In this document: positions 22,678 through 35,244 of the stretch, one piece after another | How positions within the stretch are numbered: position 1 is the stretch's first letter | How the letters are laid out: every line of letters starts with the position of its first letter | Assembly: GCA_030770535.1 (NCBI GenBank) | Contig: JASVEC010000006.1 | Location: forward strand, 62,001 to 126,000 | Direction of reading: 5' to 3' | From: Batkoa obscura | Taxonomy: Eukaryota; Entomophthoromycota; Entomophthoromycetes; Entomophthorales; Batkoaceae | DNA length: 64,000 nt | The notes under the pieces: model-generated | Told to the model about the DNA's origin: nothing | Database searches by the model: none | The model's input: the letters and a program-made list of their open reading frames with translations, nothing else | Program-made: the position numbers and the translations under genes

Positions 22678-23500
22678 ATGTTTAATAATAGAAAAGAATT
22701 TGTTGATTTTGTTAATGAGATAGATAGTAACCTGAATAAAAGCCAAAGTATTAATTCAAATATAGCTAAAAGGTAATAAACTTAAGGCTATTATTTTCAA
22801 TTTTAGTTTAATAGATTATCAGAAAATCAAGAAATCAAGATTCGAATGAAGAGTTAACAAAAATTCCAATAAAATTTATAAAGGATAACCCATCAGCCTC
22901 AAATTCTTTGAAGTCTTCAGAGCACTTTAATATAATGAGAGAAGTCAATAGCCTTACATGTAATCTATTTATAAACTTAATAAATCTTTCTAAAAATAAT
23001 TTAGCATTTAGTAATGAAATTCCAGCTAACCTTTTAAATGAATATCACAGACAATTAACTATGTATTTAAAAAATAAATCAAAATGCAGTCAGCTATATT
23101 TAAGCAAAGATAATAGCGAATCAGACAATAAAGACCAAATAGTAACTTGGGTTGGACCAATTGTAATGGCAGATGATGTGTATAAATTTTCTTTTTATTC
23201 AGCAATCTCGAATCAACTCATGAATTTTACACTATATCAACATAACCCACTTAATAATTTTGAAAGTGGGACTTCAATTACAATAGAGTATACTTTTATT
23301 TATATTATTACAATTTTATTTTAATTTTCTATTTTAATATTAGACTTGTATTTCCTAATCAAATTTTGAATAATGACTTGAATTTATTACTTCAAACTTA
23401 TTTCACGAATAGCAGTAGAAATAATATATCCTTTTTAACATTTCTGTTGGATGCCTTAATTCCATTTATAAAAGGAGAATTAAATTATAAACTTCATTAA
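22678..23500 (+). CDS. Unknown protein, three exons
   Basis: About 240 residues. Start MFNNRKEFVDFVNEIDSNLN at 22678; intron 1 about 22773-22823; exon 2 carries MREVNSLTCNLFINLINLSK and IVTWVGPIVMADDVYKFSFY; intron 2 about 23289-23342; exon 3 (LVFPNQILNNDLNLLLQTYF) ends at TAA 23498-23500. The junctions preserve frame. Soluble, Asn/Leu-rich; no signal peptide or catalytic motif seen. No family recognised. It lies tail-to-tail with BCAT. Confidence 0.55.
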
Positions 23501-23687
23501 TAGATAAGTAAATTTATTCAATGAAGCTATATTTTTCAAGTTCAATGATGTCTGGATAGCTACACATAGCACATTTTTTAAAATAAAATAAAATCATAAT
23601 AAGATAGAATAATTGTTATCAACTTTAAAACGAATTTATTTAATTTTTATTTTAATTTAATAAAAAGAATTATTTAATTAAAAATAT

Positions 23688-25124
23688 CTAAATTACAACT
23701 GACCATTCAGATTCAATTTCACCATGTTGAATAGCAAGGATAGTATCAAAGAAACGTTTAGTATAAGGTCCAGCTTGAGCATTAGAATCTTCAGGGTCCA
23801 AAGGAATTGTCAACTTTCTATCTTGATATAAAATTTCACGAATTGGTGAAACGATACAGGCAGTACCAGAACCAAACATTTCAATAACTCTATTTTCTTT
23901 TAAAGCTTCTTCTAATTCTTTCATGTTGATTCTACGCTCGCTTACTTTAAATTCTCCCCACTTTCTGGCAAGACCTAAAATAGAACTACGTGTTACTCCT
24001 GGTAAGATGGTACCATCAAGAGGTGGAGTTACTAACTCAACTTCTCCGGATTTATTCTTAAGTAAAACAAAGCAGTTCATAGTGCCAACTTCTGAGAGTT
24101 CATCTTCAGGACCGAATAACCATAAGTTTTGTTGACTTCCTTTATTCATAGCATGGATTTGTGGTACAATACATGGTCCATAATTACTATTAAAATATTT
24201 AAAAAATATAAAGAGATTTAAAAAAATACTTACGCTCCAATTTTACTTCCACCAGTACCTCCTGGCCACGCGCGAACATAATCGGTAGTTGCAAGTAAAC
24301 TTACAGCTTTAAAGCCAGTACGATAATATGGTCCTACTGGACAAGTAATTACGAATAATTTGGCGCTGTTTGAAGGTCCAACACCAATATATTCCTATAG
24401 ATTAAGATTAGGACCACCATTAAATATAATACAATACCAATATTTGTTTACCTGTGTACCAATAACAGTTGGTCTAATATAAAGCGAGTATCCTTTTTCG
24501 GTTGGGATCCAACGCTCATCAATTTTTACTAATTCTTTAATCAATTCAATGGTTTCTTTTCCATCAATAGCCTACCAAACATTAGTTTTACATATTAGAC
24601 AAACCATAACTTACTGGCATAGAAAGACGTTGGGAAGAGTTTGATAAACGAGCCATATTTAAGTCAGGTCTAAATAGTCTTAATTCTCCTTTTGAGCCTT
24701 TATAAGCTTTCATCCCTTCAAAACACTTTAAGATTTAAATAAATTTTCTATCTTTTATAAACATAGCAATGGCTTACTTCAAAAGCATAATGGAATACAG
24801 CAGAAGCAGGGTCAAGTGACAATTTACCATAAGGTAAAAGCTCAGGGGTTTCCCATCCTTCTTCATTGGTATAATCAGCAATAACCATATGGTCCGTAAA
24901 AGTATGGCCAAAGATTAAGTCCTTGTTTGGTACCAAAGGTTTTAAGTTGGTGGATTTTGTAATCTTTAAATTCTTTGCCTAAATAATAATGAGCTAACGA
25001 AATGAGTGATACAAGTACTATCAAAGGTTACTAATAAAGGGCTAAAGTTTGAGGCAGTTGAGTAACATTTTTTAGCACTGTGGCTTAATGCAGTGAGTAA
25101 TCTACTGTTGATGCTAGTATTCAT
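23688..25124 (-). CDS. BCAT: Branched-chain-amino-acid aminotransferase, mitochondrial
   Basis: PLP enzyme that transaminates leucine, isoleucine and valine with 2-oxoglutarate. Start at ATG 25122-25124 with a Ser/Arg/Lys-rich, acid-free leader ([20 protein letters not shown]) typical of mitochondrial import. Family blocks in order: [35 protein letters not shown] then [39 protein letters not shown]; and the PLP-lysine region [20 protein letters not shown]. Then [29 protein letters not shown] and [14 protein letters not shown]. The end is [11 protein letters not shown], stop 23688. About seven exons. All key motifs are intact. Confidence 0.96.
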
Positions 25125-26008
25125 TTTGAGAAAAGGTAAACTGAATTGACACTTCTTTGTACAAACAATTTATATAGTATTTTAAACTTTTAGGTTTAAA
25201 AACTTGTCCAATCATAGCTTAAACTGTGGGAATTTTCAATATTCGATGACATGTGACCCAAGGTTCGCTTTTAGTTCTTCGTCATGCTATTTGATGAATA
25301 GGTATTTTCTTTTTATAAAATATAGAAAAACAGTATTTGTTATATACACATAACAAGGCGATTAATAAAATATAATAAATATTTGAAAGTTTATAAAATA
25401 ACACCAATTTTATTAATATACGATTATTTCAATTTCAATATTTGAACAAAATTTAAACTCAATTTCGAATCTAAATTCAAGTTTAAACTTTGAAAATTGA
25501 TTATGAAAGTGCCAAATTTGGAATTAATGATTTCAGTCCACAGTACTATCAATTTTATATTATCTAATAAGCAAAATATTTTTAAATAAAAAATTAAAAG
25601 ATAGAAATGTTATATTTACAATGGCCAATCTTTTATTTATATAAAATTTCACTTCTCATACTATTAACTAATATAAAAATTCATTCTATGATAAATACTT
25701 AATATTATTGAAATTTAAATCTATAATTGGATTAAATTCTCCGTATAATCTCAATATTGCTATGTAGCATTTATATTATCAAACTTAAACTCTTACAAAT
25801 AATTAAATATTAAAACGCCCATAAAATAAATATCCATTTGCAACCAAAATTGATAACTGACTTTCTATAAATATCTATTTCAAAAATATAGCTGACTCAT
25901 CACTTTAAAATTATATAGTTCATCTTAACCTACAAAACAAAAGGTTGTAATAAATCAGAAAAAAACCTTACAAGAGTTAGTCCATTTATTAAATAGTGGT
26001 TAAACCTT
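25125..26008. other. Intergenic region, BCAT to RPP1
   Basis: About 880 bp between two minus-strand genes. No coding signal or recognised repeat. The part next to 25125 should hold the BCAT promoter and the part next to 26009 the RPP1 3' UTR. Confidence 0.5.
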
Positions 26009-26387
26009 TTAATCGAAAAGACCGAAACCCATATCACCATCAGATTCTTCTTCTTCTTCAGCCTTTTCTTCGGCTTTTGGAGCAGCAGCGGCATCACCAC
26101 CAGCAGCTGGAGCAGCAGCAGCTGGAGCGGCACCAGAACCGGAACCAACGTTTAAGAGGAGTTCAGAAACATCTTTACCTTCGAAAACTTTAGCGAAGAG
26201 GGAAGCCCAGATTGGTTCAACAGTGACGTTGGCGGCTTTGACAATGGTGTTGATTTTATCAGCCTAAATTGAAATGGATTAAACAAAATTGAAATTAGAA
26301 AATTAGGATTGAGTTTACGGTAATATCAATCTTGTCATCAGCAAGGATGAGGGAAGCGTATACAACAGCTTGTTCGTTGATGGACAT
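26009..26387 (-). CDS. RPP1: 60S acidic ribosomal stalk protein P1
   Basis: Stalk protein of the large ribosomal subunit that recruits GTPase translation factors. Two exons: [20 protein letters not shown] (from ATG 26385-26387) then, after an intron of about 55 bp (26263-26318), [20 protein letters not shown]. The Ala/Gly hinge, acidic run and invariant tail [12 protein letters not shown] are all present. P1 rather than P2 because of the [11 protein letters not shown] segment. Codons favour GCC, GGT and ACC, as expected of a highly expressed gene. The stop is at 26009-26011. Confidence 0.96.
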
Positions 26388-27365
26388 GGTAATGAAATGG
26401 ATTTACAAATGGATGTATAAAAGAGAAGGAACTTTCGTGATTGCGGAAAGTAAAATTTAACTCAATAGAGAACAATACGCTTGACACGAAAATATAGCTT
26501 TTTCGAATTAACGAGAGAGTTTTTGAATTCCAAGTCATCTGTAAAAAATAGACAGATTTTTGCAACATAAGCGGGATTTTTGCAATGTAAGCAGATAAAA
26601 GACTTATTGGGTTTAACTTTCATAACATGCTATATTCTATAATCAAATTATAAATACTAATATAGACAAAACTTGTATAACAGTTTTTAAATCAATAAAC
26701 TATTTGTTGATTTAACTGATCTAAACTGTTTAATATAAGTACATAAATAACTAATATTAAATAAATACTTAATTCATAGTGTAGCAACATTGACCTGATA
26801 TTATGAGCGTTCAACATAGAATTAAAAATTCAGAAAAAGGGCAATTTTATCATTTTAAAATTCATTATAATTAAAACTGTATATTAAATAAAATAAAAGC
26901 GAGAAAGGTATAAAATATAAATTAAATTAAATCAGTGAAAAATATATATACAGTGTTATGCGTTCTTTTTCGATATTTTAAAAGACTAAAAGTTTGTTGT
27001 TTTATAATATATTTTTTATATTTTAAAATTTTGTTTTTAAAATTATTTTAGTTTATTTAATTTTGAAATCGCTTTAAACTTTATTTTAAAGATTACATTA
27101 ATAAATTCAATATGAAAATTTAGAATTAAACTCTTCCATTTCTAATATAAACAGTAAGATAAAAACAAAAACATAAAATGTCATTATTATCGATAATATG
27201 TTCATTTTAAACTACTATTATCATATTCCCACATGCTATATAAAATCTTCTTAAACCCAAAATGATACAAAAAAAACACCTAACCTTTAAACCAATAAAA
27301 TTCGAACCAACATCTAAATTCTAAATTGACTGAATTTAGAACGTCATCCTTTCTAGTTTACTATA
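26388..27365. promoter_or_regulatory. Divergent intergenic region, RPP1 / SepH-like kinase
   Basis: About 980 bp between divergent start codons. Apart from T-rich and A-rich tracts no defined element is recognised. It should contain the strong RPP1 promoter near 26390-26600. Confidence 0.5.
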
Positions 27366-30300
27366 ATGAATGATCCCTCATTGAATGAATATGTAATACT
27401 AACATCCAATCAATACGCTTCAAAAACAACTAAACATGTATTAGCATTTAGGGGATTGTATAGGAAAAGGAGCTTTTGGCTCAGTCTATCGTGGACTCAA
27501 TATGCAAACGGGTCAAGTGGTAGCAGTCAAACAAATCATGATCTCGCACCTTAACCAAAGTGCAGTGGAGTCAATTGTAATATAAATTATCAATTAGGAT
27601 TTTCTTATTTTTTTGTTAATAGAACATTCGATTTTTTAGGCAGAAATAAGTTTACTGAAAAAATTAAATGTAAATTAAAACCATTAATTAATATAAACTA
27701 TTAGTTTAATATTTTTTGTAAAAACATAGCACAAAAACATAGTTAAGTATTTTGGCCTATTAAAAACTGATACCCATCTGAATATCATTATTGAGTAAAT
27801 TTATTATTCATATAGCTCTAATTTTATGACACAATTCCAAATTAGATATTGTGAAAATGGCTCCTTACAAAGCATTTATAAACGGTTTGGTAAGTTTCCT
27901 GAAAACTTAACCGCTCTATATATCGCTCAGGTTCTAGAAGGCTTATTGTATCTTCATGACCAGGGTGTTATCCATCGAGATATTAAAGGTGCCAATATCT
28001 TATCGACCAAAGAAGGCTTGGTGAAGTTGGCTGATTTTGGTGTATCCACCATAGCTAACGATGATAATGCTGTGGTGGGTTCGCCGTATTGGAGTAAGTG
28101 AATAAGAGATTTAACAGTTATATGATACTCAACATGTTATAGTGGCACCAGAAGTGATTGAGTTAAACGGAGCCAAACCAGTTTCAGATATATGGTAGTT
28201 GTCAATTTTTATTATTGAGAATGAATTTAAATGTATTATTAAGGAGTGTCGGTTGTACAGTGATCGAATTATTAGAAGGAAATCCACCATATCATTTTCT
28301 TGATCCTATGCCGGCATTGTTTAGAATTGTACAGGATGACCACCCACCATTACCTCAGTTTATATCACCGGTAATAGGATATGGTTTTTTTAATTTATAG
28401 GAATATTAACATAAAGTTAAGGTAGTTAATGATTTTTTATTGCAGTGCTTTCAAAAAGATTTTAATTTAAGGGTTACAGCTAATAAACTTTTAAAGCATC
28501 CTTGGATTCAAAATGCTTCTATAAAAGTAAATAAAATTGTGAAAAGAATAAAATAAAAGTTAAAAAAGTTGTTAGGGAAGAGGTGGGAAAACTTCAAATG
28601 GAGTTAATTTTGAAAAGGATATCAAGTTGTTGCAGGAATGGAATGAAGCATTGAATGGTAATCACTATAAATATCAGTAGTTAAAGATATGATTTAATAC
28701 TTAACTTTATTAGAATCCACTTCTCCACAAAATACCTCTGAAAGTTTAAGGCAGAGGCTAAGTCCACTTTATACGCAATATAATAGTTTAGATGGTATAA
28801 AATTACTTTGAAATACCAATGTTTTTATTTACTCTTAATTTTTATCAGATGACTTTGAACGAATGGTAACATCTCCGACCTCAAACTTAAAGGAATTAAA
28901 TAATTCACCACCGAAAGGGCCATTACAACCCAGAGCCACTCAACTATCTTCGATTCAACCTGAAGAGGAAGAAGATAATTGGGATGCTGATTTTGATATC
29001 TCAGGGTCTGATATCAATTTAGATAAAATTAAAAAAGGTAACCACTTTGTTTTATAATTATTACAAGGTGCTTATTGTAATTTAATAGATAATGAAAATG
29101 GAGCATCAAGGAAAAATTCCAGTGCCGTGGTCCCCCTTACACCGTTTAAAAGTAAAGAGTTTGATTCAAACAATGATATTGATCTGACAGATGCGTTGCA
29201 GAGGATGCAGGTAAAGGTTGATGTTTTATTAGAATTTCGTTTCCAACTCACCTTTAATTCAGGCCAAATCAAAGAATAAACATGGATTAGATCGACTGCA
29301 AGCAAATGTACTACCTCTGTTGGCAGAAAAACCTAAAAAGATTGCTAGTAATGATCCATTGGCTAAGTATGTTGAAGAAGAAGCAGAGGATTATTCGGAT
29401 ATTTTTAAAACTGTTAATATAAGTAAGTGAGTTTAGTATATTGAATAATCTTATATTTATTTAATTACGTTAGGCGGTAGTACCTTAGCTAATGAATTGT
29501 TTGGTTCAAATGGAACTATGAATACATCTTTGGTGAGTGCGAATATAAGTAGCCACAATATTAATTTTTAATTAAATTGTATAGAATGGAATTGAAAATT
29601 ACTTTCAAGATGAAGAAGAAGAGGATATCTTTCATGTTTTGGAAGAAGATTTAGAACAGACAGGTATGCTTATATTAATTGTAAATTGCGAATTAATTAA
29701 ATTATAAAATTAACGTTTTAGATTTACAAAAGAATATTATAAGAAACAAAAATGCCAAAATAGCAGCTGAAATTAAGCAGATCATTAAGTTATTACAGTC
29801 TAATCAAGATCCTAATATATTGTTGAATGCTTGTGACAAGCTGGTAAGATTGGTAATAACATTATTGTATAATTTATAATATTTAATTTCTAGGAATTAA
29901 TACTAGTGGAAAACCCGCATTTAAGGAGCAAATTTATTAATTACCATGGTATTTTACCCATCTTAGAGATATTGGAAGTAGTCGATTCGGAACCTATTTT
30001 GGTATTGTTATTGAGGATAATTAATTTGGTAATATTCTATTCTATAATTTAGGATGAAATTATAATTCTTATTAAATAATAGATCGTCCACAACAATGTA
30101 GAAACTCAAGAAAACTTATGTTTGGTGGGCGGTATCCCGGTGATCATAAGTTTAGCTTCTAAGAGATACTCAATGACCATCCGACTGGAGGTGGCTTATT
30201 TCATTCGTCAGTTGTGCCACACATCTACCTTTACACTACAAATGTTTATTTCATGTCGTGGTCTAAAAATTTTGGTGGATTTTATTGAAGAGGAGTATTC

Positions 30301-31618
30301 TTTATATAAAGATTTGATATGGATTGCTATCAATGGAGTGGCTTCCATATTTGAGTTGCAAGTAAGTTTTAGATTGATATATTATTTAACGTATTAATTT
30401 ATTATCATAGACGCCCACTCCAAAGCATGATTTTTGTCGATTGTTTGCAAAGATTGGATTGTTAGAGCCTTTATCCTCTGTATTGCTACGTACTCTAGGT
30501 GATGAGGATGCTTTGGCTCAAAGATATACATATAAGATCATGGGCTTATTTTTAATATTTTCTCAAGCGGATTCTTATGTTAAGGAAATGATGGGAACCT
30601 CTTTTAATATTGTTCGAAGTAATTTATTTTATTATCTATATTTTTTGTATATCAATATTTGTATACTTAGATTTGTTTCATGAGATTAAAATATTGCCTA
30701 TGGAATTAAAGATGATTGTGTTAAAATGTATACGTAATTTATCTATTAATCCTAATACGCTGGATACATTACAAAAGGCAAATGCGATTGAAATATTGGT
30801 GGAATTATTAATCGAATCTTTAGACCCAACAAATCCTTTTGGTCAAGCACAAGCAGTAATTATTATTCATTATTCTAAATTATGTATTCATTTTATTATA
30901 GGAAATGTGTCATCATGTTTTAAACACTATGTTCAACTTATGTCGTATTAACAAACATCGGCAAGAGTTGGCAGCACAAGCAGGTATCATTCCACACCTC
31001 CAACATATTGGTGCATTAAAGTCCCCATTGAAACCATTTGCTATATCGATATTATGTGATATGGCCCATGCTGGTAAAGTGTGTCGTAGACTATTAGCAA
31101 AGAATAATGGGCTGCGTTTCTTTTTGGCTTTATTAAGTGATCCCAACTGGCAAACGAATGTATTAGAAGCGATCTTAATTTGGTTACAAGAAGAACCTAG
31201 GGAGGTGGAAACTGTTTTATTGGAATCTAGGAATTTAAATATAATGGTCGACACCTTTGTGTGCACTAGAAATAATACTGTGTTTGAAGGCTTAATTGGA
31301 CCTTTACCTAGAGTCATCAGATTATCACCTAGATTAGCGCAAGCCATCAGTTTGAAGTCCAAGTTTATCAATAAATTGTTGGTAAGGCTAGTCAAACATC
31401 CTAAAGCAATAGTAAGGTTGAGTTTATTGAAGATATTAAAGTCTTTATTAGATCAACATTTAATATCAAAACAAAATCATATAAATCAAAGCAATCAATT
31501 ATTAAATGGGAGGTACGATATTCATTCGATTTTATTAGCACTTTCAGAAAATGATCCCGCAGTTTTAGTAAGGGAAATGGCTAAAGAGATTATTACTCAA
31601 TTCAGTTCAATCTTTTAA
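27366..31618 (+). CDS. sepH: Septation initiation network kinase, Cdc7/SepH type, with ARM-repeat tail
   Basis: Ste20-like Ser/Thr kinase that in fungi links mitotic exit to septation. About 20 exons. The first joins MNDPSLNEY to [20 protein letters not shown] across a roughly 60-bp intron. The kinase domain has the G-loop GKGAFG, VAVKQI lysine, [20 protein letters not shown], the catalytic loop [25 protein letters not shown] then [11 protein letters not shown], and [18 protein letters not shown], closely matching Cdc7/SepH. An acidic linker ([20 protein letters not shown]) follows. From about 29,720 the protein is alpha-helical with armadillo-like repeats ([54 protein letters not shown]) to the stop at 31618. 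It converges on the PLA2 gene, 89 bp away. Confidence 0.93.
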
Positions 31619-31707
31619 AATTATTTATTAACTTTAACTTTATTTTATTGTATATTTATTATTTTAATAAAAAAAATATACTTATTCTTTTTAATAATAA
31701 TCTACAT

Positions 31708-33859
31708 TTATTCCCCTTCTCTCTTCTTCTTTTTGTGTAACCATATCTCTTTCAGTACCTTTTTTATTTTGTCTTCGTTTTCACTCAAATTATATTCCGC
31801 TAATCCCGATAACAAATCAACTTCTTCTGGTTCGTATTTAAAATTGAATGTTGAACAAAAAGCAGCTGTGGATGGATCAAAGTCCCCATATCTTTTATTT
31901 TTCAATAATGGAATATAAACCACAGTAATGTTTAATTCCTTATTGTTTGCTATGTTTTTACTTATATAAACATTTTGGTCTTCTTCTTGTTGCCATGGAT
32001 TAAAGCCTGCTGGCCATCGTTGATTATTTATCTTTTTAGCATAGTCCGATGCTTTGTTTAGCCATGAAGTATTCTTTACGTCATCTGAGGCATCTACAGC
32101 AATAATAACATCAACGTCTCTAGCATTTGTCAATAAAGGATAAAATGGTAAATTATTATCCATCCCAGCATCCATAAAACTCAGTTGTTCTTGATTGGCC
32201 AATGACGTCATTTTTTCATCAGCTATACTCTTACTACCTTTAGCTTTCGTTTTATAAAATGGGTTATAAAAACTTATGGGGTTAATTGGGTGTATCTTTA
32301 ACATTTCTTCATAATAGTCTTGTAACATGTCATTATACCATTGATTTATTGATTGTGGTAGACTACCATTTATTTCATCAAAGATATGTGCAATTGTTGC
32401 ACAAAATGCTGAACCAAATAAACCTAAATAAGTACCTGATTCTACTTCACTTTCATTCGTGATGCTCCTTCCTGATTCAAATTTCCTTCCTAATCCCCAT
32501 ACTGGTATAAAGAGATCAAACTCAAAGCTTCCCATTTCAAATGGCGTAAATTCAAACCATTGAAAATTATTGTAATCTAATTCAGTATCATGCCTTATTG
32601 CTGTATAAATGGGGAAAGGTTCTTTCCCTTCTTTAACGATATTTCTTTGATTACTGAATTTGAGATATTCCCTATTTAATTTTGATTCCTCGACATTTCC
32701 ATTATCTGTAACTAATAAACGGGAAGTCAAAAGTGTACCAAATATATCTACTAAAGATAGTGGAACTTCTGATTTATATTTACGTATTAGGGCACTCAAT
32801 AAAGGTATTGAAACATCTGTTTGCAACATTTTAAAAAAAGTATTAAAATTAGCTGGATCAACTGTTAATCGATGTTTCAGGTGTGATTGAATAAAATCAA
32901 AATTCTTATTTCCCACCGTATAATACTGATAAATTAGCCAACAGCTACCTGATACTCCAGATATATATGTTAAACAGTCCCATAACCCCATCTGCTTTAT
33001 ACCTTTTAAACTACCTAACGATGTAATCATTGCTCTATATCCCCCGCCACTAAATTGATATAAATATTATTATTACATATATCATATAATGCTATTTTAC
33101 CTTCCTGCATATGCTATAGTAGGAATGTCTAATGGATTAATTAAATCCTTATCAACATTAATTAATTTTGCAAAAGCATGATGAATAGCCTGTTTTCTAT
33201 TTTTAATAAAGTGTTTTTCATCTTCATTTATTCTATGCTCATTTCTAAAGTATTAACTAATTAGTTTATATTAACAATTTGGTATATAATCTCAATTACC
33301 TAACATTGGCTATTAAGTTCATTTCTGGATTAAGAGTTTTGTCTTTAGTCATATCTATTATCTGGTCGACATTAACGTCATTCAAAATGGTATCAATAAA
33401 ATGGTTTAAAAACGAATTCAAAATATTTTTTAAATCCAGATTAAAATCCTTTGGCCAATAATTAAGAATCTCTGTCACTTTCTGCTCCATATCAAGTAGC
33501 TGTTCTTTATTTTCTACAAGCTTTTGGTTCGCGTCTATCAATATTTTATTAAATTCTTTCGTAATGTTATCAAAGTTTGGCAACACTTGATCCAAAGCTG
33601 GCATCTCTTTAAGTATGTTCTTTTGTATCGGTTCAATGTATTCTTCTAAAATCCCCTTATCATTTTTCAAGTTGCTTTTATCATCTTTTAGATCCTCTAA
33701 GTAGATCCTTCTTGTATTGAAATTGTTTCTGTAACAGTAATAGCTAGAACATGTTAAACCAAATATTAAGCCTAAATTAAATTTATGTTATAAATATTTT
33801 ATCATTCTTATATAATTACTTTTATTTCTAATCTGTTTAAAACTATTTTTTAAAAACAT
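31708..33859 (-). CDS. Cytosolic phospholipase A2 family protein
   Basis: Group IV PLA2/lysophospholipase-fold enzyme hydrolysing glycerophospholipid acyl esters. Exons are about 33859-33820, 33772-33292, 33250-33100 and 33044-31708. The N-terminus (MFLKNSFKQIRNK then LIFGLTCSSYYCYR) has a short hydrophobic segment followed by a basic stretch, possibly a membrane anchor or mitochondrial signal. The PLA2 domain shows the oxyanion loop AGSGGGYRAMITSLGSLKGI, the nucleophile elbow TYISGVSGSCWL and the catalytic Asp motif SFMDAGMDNNLPFYPL. All catalytic elements are present. The C-terminus is basic (LHKKKKREGE). The 33296-33670 exon is a long helical region before the catalytic domain. It resembles the fungal cPLA2-like group; substrate not inferable. 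Confidence 0.92.
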
Positions 33860-33963
33860 CTTAAAACAAACATTTCAATTGAAAATTCATATATTTTATT
33901 TTCAAATAAAAATGACGTCACATTTTAATAAAAGCCTTCATGCAAAACAGGTCAAAAGAATAG

Positions 33964-34620
33964 CTAAGTTAAAGAGTTTAAATTTGTCAAAATATCAAAA
34001 TTATAATCGTCATAAAATAAAGCATGTTGTTGTTGTTGTATACCATTTTGATGTAATTGATAATAGTAATTATAATTGCAATTATTACTATTACTATTAT
34101 GCTGATGATTATAATTCATTTCATAAATATCACTATCATAATTAACATTATAGCTATTACACATAGCTACTGGTATGCTGGGCGTATTCGGGTTATAGCT
34201 ATATAACGCTGGATTATAACCCATACTTATATTGCCACTGCTATTGGTATTACTGTTGAATAATACAGGCGTAACAGGACTGTGATTGCTATGAGACCTT
34301 TGCCTTTCACGCTTCAACTTAGCTCTACGATTTTGAAACCAAACCTGTACGGCCTGTGGTTTCATTTGTAACTGACTAGCAATACGATTACGCTCTTCGA
34401 CCTTTGGATTAGTACATGATTGAAAGTACCGAATCAAGTATTCACTTTGATGTGTCTTTAAACGACTACGTGGCTTTGTAACAATCTCTTCCTTGGTGTT
34501 GCTTAATAACTGTTCTAATTCTGCACTGTTAAGATCAAAACGACGCGAGGTGGTGGGAAGAGTATTTATATTATCAGTATCCTTTGACTCGTATTTAATA
34601 ATCCCACTTTGATTTTCCAT
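33964..34620 (-). CDS. Homeobox transcription factor, gene 1
   Basis: Single-exon 218-residue protein (ATG 34618-34620). The homeodomain at about residues 50-110 starts PRSRLKTHQSEYLIRYFQSC and has the recognition helix QAVQVWFQNRRAKLKRERQR, with the key Trp, Phe, Asn and Arg, so it should bind DNA. It is the classical 60-residue type without a TALE insertion. The C-terminal half is Asn/Ser/Tyr-rich (disordered, possibly activating). A weak plus-strand ORF at 33879-34145 is a shadow. Two related loci lie 3-6 kb downstream. Confidence 0.93.
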   Translation of the reverse strand: MENQSGIIKYESKDTDNINTLPTTSRRFDLNSAELEQLLSNTKEEIVTKPRSRLKTHQSEYLIRYFQSCTNPKVEERNRIASQLQMKPQAVQVWFQNRRAKLKRERQRSHSNHSPVTPVLFNSNTNSSGNISMGYNPALYSYNPNTPSIPVAMCNSYNVNYDSDIYEMNYNHQHNSNSNNCNYNYYYQLHQNGIQQQQHALFYDDYNFDILTNLNSLT

Positions 34621-35244
34621 TCTGGTTTTTTAGTTATCAAGAATGAATTAATGCTATGTTTATATAGATTTTATTTCAAGGAGGTGATATTATCAATAAT
34701 TTAAATTTATGATATTAAATGATTTATATCATTTTTTGTTTATTACTTCCATACTTTACCCTTCATTTTTAAAACACATCTATTATTAATAACACACTTG
34801 GAGTGTAATCATGTTATTGAGAATACAGTTTAATAATTTAAACTTTCAGTTAATATAACAAAGCATTACTTCAAATATTATTTATCACCTTATTTTTAGA
34901 AATTTACTCAAAACATTATTTAAGCTTGTACTTATTTCCATAGCTTATAAAATTTATACATAGTTATACTGATCTTTATCACTAATAACGTTATTTTTAA
35001 ACAATATTATACATTTTTACTCTTATAATAATCACATAATCTATGATTTGTATCAAAAATGAAAAAATAAAGTTATACAATTTGAATATTATTACTATGA
35101 TAATTCTTCCTCTATTGATTTAATATTGATTATGAGTAATATTGCACCTTTATGCTTTAACAATAACTAAATAATGATTTTTTATCAAAAGTGAATAAAA
35201 TTATACAAATACATTTTATTATAATTATAACACATTAAATTCTA
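34621..35244. other. Intergenic region upstream of homeobox gene 1
   Basis: About 620 bp, very AT-rich. Two stretches with TGATTT...AATATTGATTATGAGTAAT character recur near 35040-35190. No ORF; it should hold the homeobox promoter and the 3' end of the secreted-protein gene. Confidence 0.5.

Noticed and set aside
25930-26193. ORFs on both strands overlapping RPP1
   Set aside because: Shadow frames of the Ala/Glu-rich hinge of P1.
30913-31395. 160-codon minus-strand ORF
   Set aside because: Antisense of the armadillo-repeat part of the SepH-like kinase.
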